From Achatina immaculata (lineage: Eukaryota > Mollusca > Gastropoda > Stylommatophora > Achatinidae): 64,000 bases of DNA. Within the stretch, counting starts at the first letter, position 1. Each line of letters begins with the position of its first letter. Where the stretch lies: contig CM019696.1 of assembly GCA_009760885.1 (NCBI GenBank), positions 42,640,221 through 42,704,220 of the forward strand. The letters are read 5' to 3'. This document shows, in pieces, positions 42,580 to 53,828 of the stretch. The notes under the pieces are model-generated. The model saw nothing but the letters and a program-made list of their open reading frames with translations. It was not told the DNA's origin and made no database searches. The translations under genes were made by a program, and so were the position numbers.

Positions 42580-44508
42580 TATACTTATGCGAGCAGCCAA
42601 ATTAGATATGTTGAATATAAAGACAGATCTTAGAAAAGATCTGGTGAAAGCAAAATACACAGAAATAGACAAGAAAGTAAAAGGTTCAGCTAGAAGGAAT
42701 AAAAGAAAATATATACACAATATGGCGAAAGAGGCAGAGAAAGCAGCAAAAACAGGAGACAGCAAAACTTTATATAACATACAAAAGAGGCTAACAGGTA
42801 CTAATACATCTAAAGAAAGACCAATCCTTAGCAAAACTGGAACCCTATTAACATCAAGTAAAGACCAAAAGCAAAGATGGGGTGAACACTTCCAAGAAAT
42901 ACTTAATCGACCACACCCAAAAGAATTGTTAAACCTTGAAACTGACTTACCAGCCCCACAGCTAAATGTCAACCTAGATGAAATTAGATTGCATGAAATT
43001 GAAACAGCAGTGAATTTAATGGCCAACAAAAAAGCTGCAGGTGAAGATGAAATAACACCCGAAATGTTAAAAGCTATCAATAGTGACAACATGAGACAAC
43101 TACAGAGAATGCTTAATAAGATTTGGAAAGAAGAAAAGGTCCCTTCTAACTGGAAAAAAAGAATCATTGCTAAAATATCCAAAAAAGGCAACCTTTGTGA
43201 CTGTAACAATTGGAAAGGAGTAACCTTAATATCAGTTGTGTCAAAAGTATTTTGCAAGGTCATTCTGAATAGACTTAAAGATATAGTGGATATCGCAATT
43301 AGAGAAGAACAAGCAAGATTTCAAAAAGGAAGAAGCTGTCTCAATCAGATCTCTACTCTAAGAATAATACTTGAAGAACATATTGAAAAGCAGAAACCAT
43401 TAATACTGAACTTCATAGACTTTAAAAAGGCATTTGATAACAGACACAGAGATTTATGTGGAGAATTTTAAGTCTATATGGAATACCATCTAAAATTGTC
43501 AACATCATTAAGTACCTCTACAACTGATATGTTTGTGCAGTCAAAACAGAAGAAGGGATGAGTGAATGGTTTCAGATTGAAACAGGCGTGAAACAAGGAT
43601 GCATACTGTCTCCTTTGCTTTTTGGAATTACAATAGACTTCATAATGAAAAAATGCTGCACAGGTAACACAGGTATTGACTGGGTAAATGGGACCCAACT
43701 AGAATATCTTGATTTTGCTGATGACATAACTCTTATCAGTAACAATGTGAAGTCTATGCAAGAAAAAAAAGATAGCCTGTCTTCACTGGCTAGCAAAATA
43801 GGACTTGAAATTAACAAGGATAAAACAAAAATAATGAAACAACCCATTAATTAAAATGGAAAAATACATGTAGAAAGGACAGATGTTGAAGAAGTCAATC
43901 AATTTGCATACCTTGGCAGCTACATAGACCAGGATGGTGACACCACAAAGGAAGTTAGAATTAGAATTGCAAAAGCAGCATCGATCTTCAAGAATCATGA
44001 AAACATATGTCATTCAAAAGTTATAAGCACAAAAACCAAGTTAAGATTATTCAATTCAAATGTAATATTCACACTCATTTATGCATGTGAAAGCTGGAAA
44101 ACAACTAAAGAAATAAATTAGACTCTTTTGAAAACAAATGCCTAAGGAAAATACTCAGCATCAAGTGGAATGAATTCAAGAACAATGCAGAGATAAGACA
44201 GATGAGTGAACAACAACCAGTCTCATGGGTGATCAGGAAAAGAAGATGGACATATGTTGGTCATGTGATGAGAAGAAATGATCAGAGAATACCAAAACAA
44301 GCTATCAAGTGAAGCACAACAGGCCAAAGAAAAAGAGGCAGACCGCGTGAAACTCTAAAGAGGACAATGATAAGAGAGGCCAAACTAATAACCATAAAAT
44401 CTCTTGATGACGCTGAAAAGCTCGCCGAAAACAGGAACAATTGGCGAACTACCTTGTGAGCCCTAAGTGACATTTAATGGCACAAGAAGGATATAAGATA
44501 TAAGATAA
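42580..44508 (+). mobile_element. LINE family A copy 8, longest RT
   Basis: The best family A copy. A 294-codon frame (42587-43471) runs from the linker after the endonuclease (RAAKLDMLNIKTDLRKDL) through the RT entry (LETDLPAPQLNVNLDEI), GEDEITPEMLKAI, GVTLISVVSKVF, QARFQKGRSC, and motif A in LNFIDFKKAFD. A frame shift follows. A second frame (43558-43854) holds KQGCILSPLLFGITIDF and LDFADDITLIS (catalytic Asp pair). The thumb and C-terminal KCLRKILSIKWNEF are in later frames, and it ends 'ggatataagatataag'. It lacks the APE domain that survives in copy 3. Confidence 0.88.
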
Positions 44509-45099
44509 CTATGGTTTTATACACAGTGTTTCACACATTTGCATACATAATTTGAAAAACATAAGATGGCACTGAGTAACTGAAGAAACATTTAAAATAA
44601 GGCATGCAACAGAAAACAATACTACAACTAGAAAACAATACTACAACTAGAAAATGTGTTGATGTTATACCATTATCAGTTTTTAAAAAAGTAAACAGTT
44701 TAAAAAAATAGGTATACATTTGTATGCTTATATGAGACAAAACGAAAAGTTTGACTGTTCATTTAAAACTGCTGCCAAGTTTATAATTTGTGCAGTTTGT
44801 GATCTGGGGCTTGCAGACTGTGAATTATTTACACCAATTATTATTGTAAAAGTATTGACAAAAGATCATGCACACACATCAGTTTTACAACTGCAAACAC
44901 TGATAAATGAATGCTTTACATGTATAGACAAAAAGTAGCAGTTCATAACATCTTAAGAATGAAACAGTACACAACATACACATATATACAAGATTTTTAT
45001 AGCCATGTTGTATTAATATGAGTAATGCAAAATGAAAAATCTGAGCTATTATATCAGAATGATCATAGTCAAAAATTTTCCTGAAATTTAAAACAGACA
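44509..45099. other. No certain gene; weak ORF at 44720-44938
   Basis: The plus frame encodes CDLGLADCELFTPIIIVKVL and further plausible globular residues up to a stop at 44936. A 'ttgtgcag' acceptor lies at 44790. The phase does not match the donor after 24934, and there is no family match I can name, so I do not call it as an exon. Confidence 0.25.
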
Positions 45100-45455
45100 G
45101 AAACTTTTAGGCTTATATACTTAAAAATGTCAAATCTGGGACGGAAAGAAAGAGTTACTGCTACACAGACAAACTTTTAGGCTTATATACTTAAAAATGT
45201 CAAATCTGGGACGGAAAGAAAGAGTTACTGCTACACAAACAAACTTTTAGGCTTATATACTTAAAAATGTAAAATCTGGAATGGAAAGAAAGAGTTACTG
45301 CTACAAAGACAAACTTTTAGGCTTATATAATTAAAAATGTCTGTAAAATCTGGGACGGAAAGAAAGAGTTACTGCTACACCGACAAACTTTTAGGCTTAT
45401 ATAATTAAAAATGTCTGTAAAATCTGGAATGGAAAGAAAGAGTTACTGCTAGAAA
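45100..45455. repeat. 70-74-bp tandem repeat, 5 copies
   Basis: The unit contains 'aacttttaggcttatatact' and 'gaaagaaagagttactgcta'. A 4-bp insertion ('ctgt') separates the first three copies from the last two. Confidence 0.95.
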
Positions 45456-47221
45456 CTTTTACATTACAAATTATGTGTACTTACAACACTATATAATTAG
45501 TCAATGTATGACAACAGCATGAGTAACTTTTTGTAATTTAGCTTATCTCAGAATTGAAGAGAAGTGCAAGAGGTTACTTTTGCAATTATACCTTCATAAA
45601 ACATGCTGCGTAATGAAGTATTTGATGCATGTCATGTGTAAAATAAGATGTTTGTTACAAATTACAATTTTCTTTTTATTATAATGAACATTTTATTAAA
45701 AAAACAGTGGTTTATTTTTAAAAGAGAAATAACCAGCTGTAACATTTTTTGAGACATGCAATTTAATTTTCTTGGTACATCATACATACAAGAAAAATCT
45801 AATATTTGTAGTCTGCTCATTAATTCATAAAGCTGTTCCTACTTTTGTTCTAAATAGTTTTAACATTTTGCAGTTTAATATAAAATACTCTACTTTTATT
45901 GACAATCTTATATACAAAACATTACTTACAGAATGTAACTAACAAAACATAATTTATAAAACATAACATATAAAACATTACTTACAGAATATTATTTACA
46001 AAACATAACTTAGCCAAAGTGGATATACAGTCATGTATCAAATGAAGAAAGAAAGAACAACTGGTAAGAACTAAAATATAAATATATTTCTAAGAAGCAA
46101 AAAATGATGCTGGAACAAATCTATATTTTCCTCTCATCATTTTTTTGTTTTCTGTTCTGAAAAGACGAAAATCGAAAGTTCGAAATAGAAAACAAGCAAA
46201 ACTGTATCATTAGTAGTTTTGCAAGAGCTCATAATGTTGATTCCAGATGCTAGAAATATTCTGCTATTTCTTACTGGGACACAAGCAAACAATAAAATCA
46301 TAAAATCATACCAGCTTCACAATGATAAATGTTCACTCACAGGAAAGTATAATCCATGAATAAATAATGGACAGTTTTGCAAAGAAAAAAAAAAGTTAAT
46401 TTAGAAACTGTCATAAAATATGTTCAAAGTTTCTTTCCTGACCATTTTATTACAAATGAACAAACCAGAAAAAAAAATTTAAAAAAAAAACACCCAATAT
46501 TCTGTTTCAAAAAGTTTGAATGAAAAGGTGTATTATGAATGAGTAAGAGAAACTACTATGAGTAAGAGAAACTATTATGAGTAAGAGAAACTTATGAGTA
46601 AGAGCAACAACTATAATTACAACAATAATTACAGCTGTGCTTTATTCTAGTCCATAGCTGTAAGAAATATTTAGCCCTCTCTAAGAAGCATAATGAATGG
46701 AGCGATCAAAGAAAAATGATTATATATGCCTTAAATAAGAATGACAGATCTGAAAGAGAACTTGCTGTAGAGTAGCCATGAGGGTATGATCTTAGATTAG
46801 CATGTCAGGTAAAGTGATTAAAGCTGAGAATCTTAAATTAGTATGTCTCATAAAGTGCTGGGAATCAATGACATTTCATGTTAAATAAAGCATTGGTAAA
46901 TAGCCAATTCATTCCACGTCTGACACATTACTGGAAGATCGGAACCAATGAGATTACATGTTAGGAATAGTGCTGTTAGGTTAGAATCAATCACATTTTG
47001 TAGCAGGCAAAACCAGCACATAGTGGTAACACAGTGACAAGAAATTGTAAACATACATGATTTGTCATCAATGATATGTAAAATTAAAATATAATTTGAG
47101 ACTCATAAGGTTGTGACAATTTCTAAAATTTTACCTTTATCACAGACCGAGCTTTCAAATTGTATGTACAAATTGTGCAGTTATTTACAAAATGTACTAC
47201 AATTGTTTTAACAAATGCTTC
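45456..47221. other. AT-rich stretch, no gene seen
   Basis: 1.7 kb without a supported gene. It contains a PLE2 terminus fragment at 45829-45866 ('aaagctgttcctacttttgt'), short repeats of 'cataacttagcc/aaaacatta' at 45915-46010, and a four-copy 18-bp repeat ('gagtaagagaaactattat') at 46541-46602. Confidence 0.5.
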
Positions 47222-47271
47222 AATGTATAAACTAGGAAAAAAGTATGAACAGCTGTATTACTTAATGACTA

Positions 47272-47314
47272 CAAAGTTATGAAATTTTGGTGTGAGCCTT
47301 AATCATACAAACAC
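47272..47314 (-). ncRNA. Hammerhead-like motif, PLE2 copy b left arm
   Basis: Minus strand: TTTGT, ATGATTA, AGGC-TCAC-ACC, AAAA, TTTC. The GAAA is changed to AAAA and the cleavage triplet to UUC, so it is more decayed than copy a. Confidence 0.42.
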
Positions 47315-47394
47315 ACATAGGACAAAGAATTAGAGAGAGGAGATAAAGTACAGATTCGCAAAAAAAAAATAAAATGAACAGAACACTTAGCCCA

Positions 47395-47562
47395 AATCAT
47401 TTCAATGGCCCCAACCACAGAGGCAAATCTGATTTTCTGGTAACAGCCATCAAACAATGTCACGCAGATGATACATGCCACCTAGTGCTTGAGAATCACT
47501 ACATTCAGAACTATGGGATGCTGGAACCACACGGTTTGAACTCGTTATTCAGCTACACATAA
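47395..47562 (+). pseudogene. PLE2 endonuclease C-terminus
   Basis: PNHFNGPNHRGKSDFLVTAI, then KQCHADDTCHLVLEN and LEPHGLNSLFSYT, matches residues 122-177 of the frame at 39568-39035. The GIY and YIG strands are absent, so this remnant cannot be a nuclease. Confidence 0.85.
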
Positions 47563-48015
47563 CATTCTCCTCTTCCACAATCATAATCTCTCTCCACTAA
47601 ACTCCACTCTTCTCACTTGTTACACATAGTTCAGAACCTCCTCACATCATCACATTACAACTCCTCTACACCAACCATAATCATTTATTTCACCTTCTCC
47701 TGGCTAGGTTACCACTGTATCACTCTCTCTCCCCTCAACAGTTTCCCCACCCACCACCCTCAGTTATGATCCACCTATCACAAATCACACGTCTCTATTT
47801 AAACATTCTCTATGCTCAACCATACGCATTTCTGTACATTTCTGAATGAGCACATTTTGAACGGGCACATTTCTGAATGAGTGTTGGAAAAGCTACATAT
47901 TCTTTCAAGTTATAGCTAAGTGCTCTATTCATTTTATTTATTTATTTATTTTTTTAACATAGGATTCATGTGAATCTATACTTTATCTCCTCTCTCCAAT
48001 TCTTCGTCCTGTGTG

Positions 48016-48058
48016 TGTTTGTATGGTTAAGGCTCATGCCAAAATGTCAAACTTTGTA
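48016..48058 (+). ncRNA. Hammerhead-like motif, PLE2 copy b right arm
   Basis: Plus strand: TTTGT, ATGGTTA, AGGC-TCAT-GCC, AAAA, TGTC, AAAC. Helix II and GUC are kept and the GAAA G is lost. Confidence 0.45.
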
Positions 48059-48179
48059 GTCGTTAAGTATTAGAACTGTTTCTACTTTTTTCCTAGTTTA
48101 TACATTCTGGTATCACAGCTTTACTGCAGTGCTTCGTGGATAGTTGTATACTTATACACTATTTATTGGGTGTTAACAA

Positions 48180-48720
48180 ATGCTTCAGTTCAGGAGCTAA
48201 TCTAGAGACATTGTGCTTCTTCAGATGTGGTATTACACACGGATGACTCAGTGAATAAAGGAAGCAAAAGTGCATGAGGGTTTGTAGTGGAAGAATTGTG
48301 ACAAAGAATTTGGGTGCCTTTGCATACATTCAGCATGCTCATGGAGATTTAGGCGGTATCTGCAGCAATCAGATGGCTGGCAGATCAGGAAGTGTCTGAT
48401 GTTGTGACGGACTCACTGAGCATGCTAAGGAGGACTGAGAAGAATTTTCTTCGGAGAGAATGGGTGAACTTGTTGGGACACACACATGAGAGGAGATTAC
48501 CATGGATCTTCTGTCTAGAGGATGCGGGTGTGCATGGAAATGAGTTGGCTGATAGACTGGCTGGACAGGCTGACATATAAGCCAGGCAGAGAATGGATAA
48601 GGAGGAAATAGCAAAAATCATATTGGACTCTGGAAGGATGAAAAGAGGGTGTGGATAAACAATGTGCAGACTGATTAAGTTATGATAGAGCAAGAGTGCT
48701 GGAAGAAAATCTGAACAAAA
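48180..48720 (+). mobile_element. RNase H C-terminal half of a Jockey/I-like LINE
   Basis: Plus-strand frames encode VVTDSLSMLRRTEKNF (catalytic Asp in TDS), a helix, LPWIFCLEDAGVHGNELADR (the HAGVHGN..AD block with the last catalytic Asp; the usual His is altered to Asp here) and LAGQA. Together with 35291-35590 it samples both halves of the RNase H fold, from different copies. A 51-bp minisatellite begins just downstream. Confidence 0.68.
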
Positions 48721-48764
48721 TAGGTGAAAATGTATAACCAACATTTGATGGGAACTATTAGTAG

Positions 48765-49460
48765 ACAGACTCTTCAGTGGATGTTGGAATGTGTGGCAGA
48801 CTCTTCACTGGATGTTGGAGTGTGTGGCAGAGCATGTATGAGAGTGTCAGACTCTTCAGTGGATGTTGGAGTGTGTGGCAGAGCATGCATGGGAGTGTTA
48901 GACTCTTCAGTGGATGTTGGAGTGTGTGGCAGAGCATGTATGAGAGTGTCAGACTCTTCAGCGGATGTTGGAGTGTGTGGCAGACTCTTCAGTGGATGTT
49001 GGAGTGTGTGGCAGAGCATGTATGGGAGTGTCAGACTCTTCAGTGGATGTTGGAATGTGTGGCAGACTCTTCAGTGGATGTTGGAGTGTGTGGCAGAGCA
49101 TGTATGAGAGTGTCAGACTCTTCAGTGGATGTTGGAGTGTGTGGCAGAGCATGTATGAGAGTGTCAGACTCTTCAGTGGATGTTGGAGTGTGTGGCAGAG
49201 CATGTATGGGAGTGTCAGACTCTTCAGTGGATGTTGGAGTGTGTGGCAGAGCATGTATGAGAGTGTCAGACTCTTCAGCGGATGTTGGAGTGTGTGGCAG
49301 AGCATGTATGGGAGTGTCAGACTCTTCGGCGGATGTTGGAGTGTGTGGCAGACTCTTCAGTGGATGTTGGAGTGTGTGGCAGAGCATGTATGGGAGTGTC
49401 AGACTCTTCAGTGGATGTTGGAATGTGTGGCAGAACATGTATGGGAGTGTCCTGAATGCA
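48765..49460. repeat. 51/31-bp composite minisatellite
   Basis: About fourteen copies. The full unit is 51 bp ('cagactcttcagtggatgtt' + 'ggagtgtgtggcagagcatg' + 'tatgagagtgt'). A short form of 31 bp lacks the last 20 bases, and short forms are scattered at 48780, 48961, 49043 and 49330. Overlapping open frames on both strands are repeat artefacts. Confidence 0.95.
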
Positions 49461-49560
49461 GTGAAGCTGAATTCTGAATAACAAATAATCAATAAATGTA
49501 CTCCTGTACTATGTATAAACTAGGAAAAAAGTAGGAACAGCTTTATTACCTAACATTAAC

Positions 49561-49604
49561 AAAGATGTGACATTTTGGCGCTAGCCTTCTTCATACAAAT
49601 ACAA
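49561..49604 (-). ncRNA. Hammerhead-like motif, PLE2 copy c left arm
   Basis: Minus strand: TTTGT, ATGAAGA, AGGC-TAGC-GCC, AAAA, TGTC, ACAT. Only one mismatch to CUGANGA. The GAAA is AAAA. Confidence 0.52.
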
Positions 49605-49904
49605 ACAGGATAAAGAATCAGACAGAGGAGACAAAGTATATATTCACATGAAATATATGTAAAATATATATAAATAGAAATAATTAAAAAATGATAAAAA
49701 AATTTAAAAAATAAAAAGATTAATGAAAAATGGAACCTAGCTTAAGTTTTGGAAGAACGTACAGTGGAACTTGTAAAACCACTTTTCAGTTCTACCTTAC
49801 ATTTTTCCAAGTCTTAAGCTAAGTTCCATTTTTCATTAATTTTAAAAAAATGTTTCATATTTTTAAACATTTAAAAAAAATTTCTTTTACATATATTTCA
49901 TGTG

Positions 49905-50256
49905 TCAATTAGGAAAATATTCTGGCCAAAAACCATAAGAAATAACATCTTATTGGCAGAAATGCAGATGAAGCCACTGACAACAATTATTGAGGAAAGA
50001 CGCTGGCAATGGTTGGGACATGTGCTCTGAATGACTGACAACTCACTACCAAAAATAGCACTAAGATGGACACCACAGGGGAACAGAAGTAAGGGTAGAT
50101 CAAAAGAGACATGGAGAAGAACAACAGAAAGGATGTTGAGCAATAGAGGGCTCACCTGGGCAAGAGCAGAAAAAAAGGCGAAGGACAGGCATTTGTGGAA
50201 AACCCTTGCGGAAGCACCATGTGCCCTGGGCACTTAAGGTTCAGAGAGAGAGAGAG
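49905..50256 (+). mobile_element. LINE family C copy 3, 12-bp target duplication
   Basis: The longest C copy: about 115 codons including MQMKPLTTIIEERRWQWLGH, a stop in place of Arg, MTDNSLPKIALRW, RRTTERMLSNRG and AEAPCALGT, then the stop and a (GA)n tail. 'atatttcatgtg' flanks it at 49893-49904 and 50257-50268. It sits inside PLE2 copy c and is therefore younger. Confidence 0.9.
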
Positions 50257-50307
50257 ATATTTCATGTGAATCTATACTTTGTCTCCTCTGTCTGATTCTT
50301 TGTCCTG

Positions 50308-50354
50308 TTTGTATTTATGTGAAGAAGGCTAGTGCCAAAACATCACATCTTTGT
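50308..50354 (+). ncRNA. Hammerhead-like motif, PLE2 copy c right arm
   Basis: Plus strand: TTTAT, GTGAAGA, AGGC-TAGT-GCC, AAAA, CATC, ACAT. CUGANGA differs only at the first base, AUC is an allowed cleavage triplet, and GAAA is AAAA. Confidence 0.52.
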
Positions 50355-50460
50355 TAACGCTAAGTAATAAAGCTGTTCCTACTTTTTTCTTAGTTTATAC
50401 ATTTTGGTATCATAGCTTTACTGCAGTGCCTGTGTATAATTGTATACTTATACACTAATT

Positions 50461-50690
50461 ATCTTGTATTATGTGTGATGGAAACTTCTGTATTATGTGT
50501 GATAGAAACTTCTGTATTATGTGTGATAGAAACTTCTGTACTATGTGTGATGGAAACTTCTGTATTATGTGTGATGGAAACTTCTGTATTATGTGTGATG
50601 GAAACTTCTGTATTATGTGTGATGGAAACTCCTGTATTATGTGTGATGGAAACTCCTGTATTATGTGTGATGAAAACTTCTGTGCTCACT
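50461..50690. repeat. 24-bp minisatellite
   Basis: About nine copies of 'tattatgtgtgatggaaact' + 'tctg'. Its codon-length unit keeps frames open on both strands. Confidence 0.95.
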
Positions 50691-51418
50691 AGCAGTAGAT
50701 CAGAGTTAGATTACTTGTGTCACCAAAAACTTGGACAGGAATGTTTTTTGCCATTTATTATTGAATATTTTAAAATAATGCAGCTAAATTTCTGAAAACA
50801 ATTATTTTTGCACCATTTTGTTCATAAATAAAAAAAAGGATGAATTCAGTACTGGCAGAGCTCTTTTACACTTTCTCCAAAGGATAAATTACAAACATGA
50901 CTTTCGTAGTTTTTACTGAACAGATAATATTATTTTCTTTCATTATTTACAGATAACTTACTGGCCAGTGATTTTGGTAATTTTTTTTACAGAAAATGTT
51001 ATAAGAAAATTAAATTGCAGCTAAAAACTTCACATTCTGCTACTTTTGTTATATTCTGTCTAAAAGAAAAAGTTGCCTTACAAACATAAAATCAACACCT
51101 GACAATGTTAACTTACACGTACATGACATATGGTTGACATGTGACAAAATGTAATAATCTACAAAAAGATCAAAACATGAAATTGTTTTTAAATCATGGC
51201 CAAATACAGCACATCAAGGTAGGGTTATCTATGAGACATACACTGAAAACCATGGAATTATCTGCACTACAGACACACTGAAACCCATGGAATTATCTTT
51301 ACTACAGATAACACTGAAAACCATGGAATTATCTGCACTACAGACAAGGTCATCTTTATGATAAATAAACTTAAATCCATAGGCTGAATTTTACTCATAG
51401 TGAGAAAAGGACAGCTGC
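50691..51418. other. No gene; small 3-copy repeat near 51240
   Basis: AT-rich. Three copies of 'cactgaaaaccatggaatta' + 'tctgcactacagaca' at 51239-51345. Confidence 0.55.
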
Positions 51419-51998
51419 TCCCAGGCACTGCCCCAGGTTGGTGAGTTCTCAGGTACTGCCCCAGGTTGGTGAGTTCTCAGGTACTGCCCCAGGCTGGTGA
51501 GTTCCCAGGTACTGCCCCAGGCTGGTGAGTTCCCAGGTACTGCCCCAGGTTGGTGAGTTCCCAGGTACTGCCCCAGGTTGGTGAGTTCCCAGGTACTGCC
51601 CCAGGTTGGTGAGTTCCCAGGTACTGCCCCAGGCTGGTGAGTTCCCAGGTACTGCCCCAGGCTGGTGAGTTCCCAGGTACTGCCCCAGGTTGGTGAGTTC
51701 CCAGGCACTGCCCCAGGCTGGTGAGTTCCCAGGCACTGCCCCAGGCTGGTGAGTTCCCAGGCACTGCCCCAGGCTGGTGAGTTCCCAGGCACTGCCCCAG
51801 GCTGGTGAGTTCCCAGGCACTGCCCCAGGCTGGTGAGTTCCCAGGCACTGCCCCAGGCTGGTGAGTTCCCAGGCACTGCCCCAGGCTGGTGAGTTCCCAG
51901 GCACTGCCCCAGGCTGGTGAGTTCCCAGGCACTGCCCCAGGCTGGTGAGTTCCCAGGCACTGCCCCAGGCTGGTGAGTTCCCAGGCACTGCCCCAGGT
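51419..51998. repeat. 28-bp GC-rich minisatellite
   Basis: About 21 copies of 'ccccaggctggtgagttccc' + 'aggcactg', by far the most GC-rich tract in the window. Variants are polarised: the left half has gttgg/tactg/tctc forms, and the right half (about 51700-51990) is almost uniform gctgg/cactg. Because 28 is not a multiple of three, each of the three minus frames is open and cycles through the same peptide. Confidence 0.96.
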
Positions 51999-52139
51999 GG
52001 TGACAAAATATGTTATAAAATATTTGTAATTTGTTTTCTTTGCCATCATAAATCTGTGGAAAAACTGATCATGTGCAGAAAACTGTAGCGTAAGTCAAGG
52101 AACTTTGGGGATGTCTTATATGACACAGAGCCACTTTAA

Positions 52140-52265
52140 AGTGAATTAAAGGTGACAATGGATAGCCAAAATAAGGTGATAATGGATGACCAAATTAAAG
52201 ATGACAATAGGTGACCAAATTAAATATGACAATTGATGACTAAATTAAACATTACAATGAATGAC
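52140..52265. repeat. About 25-bp degenerate tandem repeat
   Basis: Five loose copies of 'gatgaccaaattaaagatga' + 'caat', directly beside LINE E. Confidence 0.75.
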
Positions 52266-53275
52266 CCTCTTGTTACTTTTTCCTTCCATTTTTCCTTCTA
52301 GTATGGTCTTCAGTATATTGTTATGTCTTTTGATATGGGCAAAGTATTTTGTTTTCTTCATCTTTATTTCTTTGAGAAATATAACAAAAAATTATATTCA
52401 CATTGCACTTGGAGCTGTTCTAAAACTTATGCATTTGTTCTTTTCACTCTCCATGTTATATGACCTAGTTTTCTGTAGAACCACATTTCTGCTGCATTAA
52501 TCTTTCTCTCCATCTTTTTGCTCAGAGTCCAGGTTTCTGCTCCATACAGTAAAACAGAGCAGACATAACACTTTACAAATCTTAATTTTGTTTTTATGGG
52601 CAGATTTCTGGACAACAGCAATGTCTTCTTGGTACTGAATGTATGTTTTGCCATTCCTATTCTATTCTTTATCTCCATCTCTCATCTCCCATCTTTGGTT
52701 ATTGTATGTCTTAGGTAGCAGTAGTTTGTCACTTGTTCCATTCTCTCTTTGTTTATGGTTATACCTATCTGTGGCTTCTGTTTTTTCCTGCTGAACATCA
52801 TTACTTTGGTCTTCTTGATATTGATATCAAGTCCTCATTCTTGACTTGTGTTGTGTATCATATCTATTCATTTCTGTAGTTCTGTGGATTCTCTGCTAAA
52901 AGAACTGTATCATCTGGGTATCTTAAACTGTTGACATGTCTTCCTCCTATGTTCAGTCCTGGTAGTTCATCTGAGTGTTTGAAGATGTTCTCTGTGGACA
53001 GGTTGAATAGACTTGGAGACAGAACACATCCTTGTCTCACTCCCCTCTTTATGGGCACATCTGTTGATGTCACTGTGCCATATCTTACTGATGCTTCCTG
53101 TTCCCTGTAGAGATCTGTTATAATTTAGATGTCTTTGCTATCAAGACTGATTTCCTCAAGACATTTTATTAATTTATCATGCTTCACTCTGTCAAATGGT
53201 TTAGTATAACCTGTAAAACAGGCATATGTCTTTCTGAACTTCCATGTATTTCTCTGTTAGCTTTCTAATACAAAA
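52266..53275 (-). mobile_element. LINE family E (RTE-like), decayed
   Basis: Minus-strand pieces: GVRQGCVLSPSLFNLSTENI, LRYPDDTVLLAEN (YADD changed to YPDD), a ruined thumb, then FSTKKTLLLSRNLPIKTKLR, KCYVCSVLLYGAETWTLSKK and AEMWFYRKLGHITW. Upstream, motif A is only readable through frame shifts (CFTGYTKPFDRV-like, about 53190-53220). It is related to LINE B but clearly a separate family. Confidence 0.82.
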
Positions 53276-53309
53276 CAATTACCTCCCTTGTTCCATTCAT
53301 TTACTGTAG

Positions 53310-53540
53310 TTTTCACTTAGTGTTCATGTAGTGTTCATTTAGTGTTCATGTAGTGCTCATTTAGTGTTCATGTAGTGCTCATTTAGTGTTCATGTAGTGC
53401 TCATTTAGTGTTCATGTAGTGCTCATTTAGTGTTCATGTAGTGCTCATTTAGTGTTCATGTAGTGCTCATTTAGTGTTCATGTAGTGCTCATTTAGTGTT
53501 CATGTAGTACTCATTTAGTGTTCACGTAGTGCTCATTTAG
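53310..53540. repeat. 22-bp minisatellite
   Basis: About ten copies of 'agtgttcatgtagtgctcat' + 'tt', nearly perfect in the middle. Confidence 0.95.
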
Positions 53541-53828
53541 TAAAATGAATTATGTCACACTTACAGTAAAACTGGAGCATCACATGATATGACTTACATT
53601 TAGACAAAGCAGCAGTTGAGAAAATATTTTTAGAGGATGTTAAAAAAAGAAAAAAAGTTCACTGCAGCAAAGTTGAGGAATGTTAACTTTTAAAAATTAA
53701 ATTTATGAATTGAATTTCTTTGAGTATCTAAATATGTCAATAAAAAAACTTCCACTTTGATAAGTTGAAAACTCTGGGATTGCTCTTCAGATCTTGCTAG
53801 TCTGGCTCCACCTCTCACTGATCTTCCT

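Larger units (their letters stand above)
47222..48150 (+). mobile_element. PLE family 2, copy b, inverted arms
   Basis: The left inverted arm (47222-47365) and right arm (about 47860-48150) share 'aaactaggaaaaaagta', the hammerhead-like block and 'gagaggagataaagta' in opposite orientation. Between them lies a plus-strand endonuclease C-terminus. This is the same architecture as PLE1 copy a, but the interior is reduced to under 200 coding bases. Confidence 0.82.
49505..50420. mobile_element. PLE family 2, copy c: inverted arms, no coding core
   Basis: The left arm (49505-49690, inverted) and right arm (about 50257-50420) match over 'aaactaggaaaaaagta', the hammerhead-like block, 'gaatcagacagaggagacaa' and 'ttcacatgaa'. 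No endonuclease remains between them. 49690-49892 contains a smaller palindromic A/T region with 'aacttaagtttt..cttaagct' motifs. LINE C copy 3 has inserted into the right side. Confidence 0.8.

Noticed and set aside
44720..44938. 72-codon frame considered as a terminal exon of the plus-strand gene
   Set aside because: The sequence looks protein-like, but the possible acceptors give the wrong phase for the donor at 24930 and no family is recognisable.
48724..49492. Cys-rich repeated frames that might look like secreted proteins
   Set aside because: They are translations of the 51/31-bp array, open on both strands, with frame changes caused by the 31-bp form.
51391..52049. Three overlapping minus-strand frames of 185-190 codons with a collagen-like repeated peptide
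   Set aside because: The 28-bp unit cycles through all three frames, so each frame shows the same peptide. No start context or transcript evidence.
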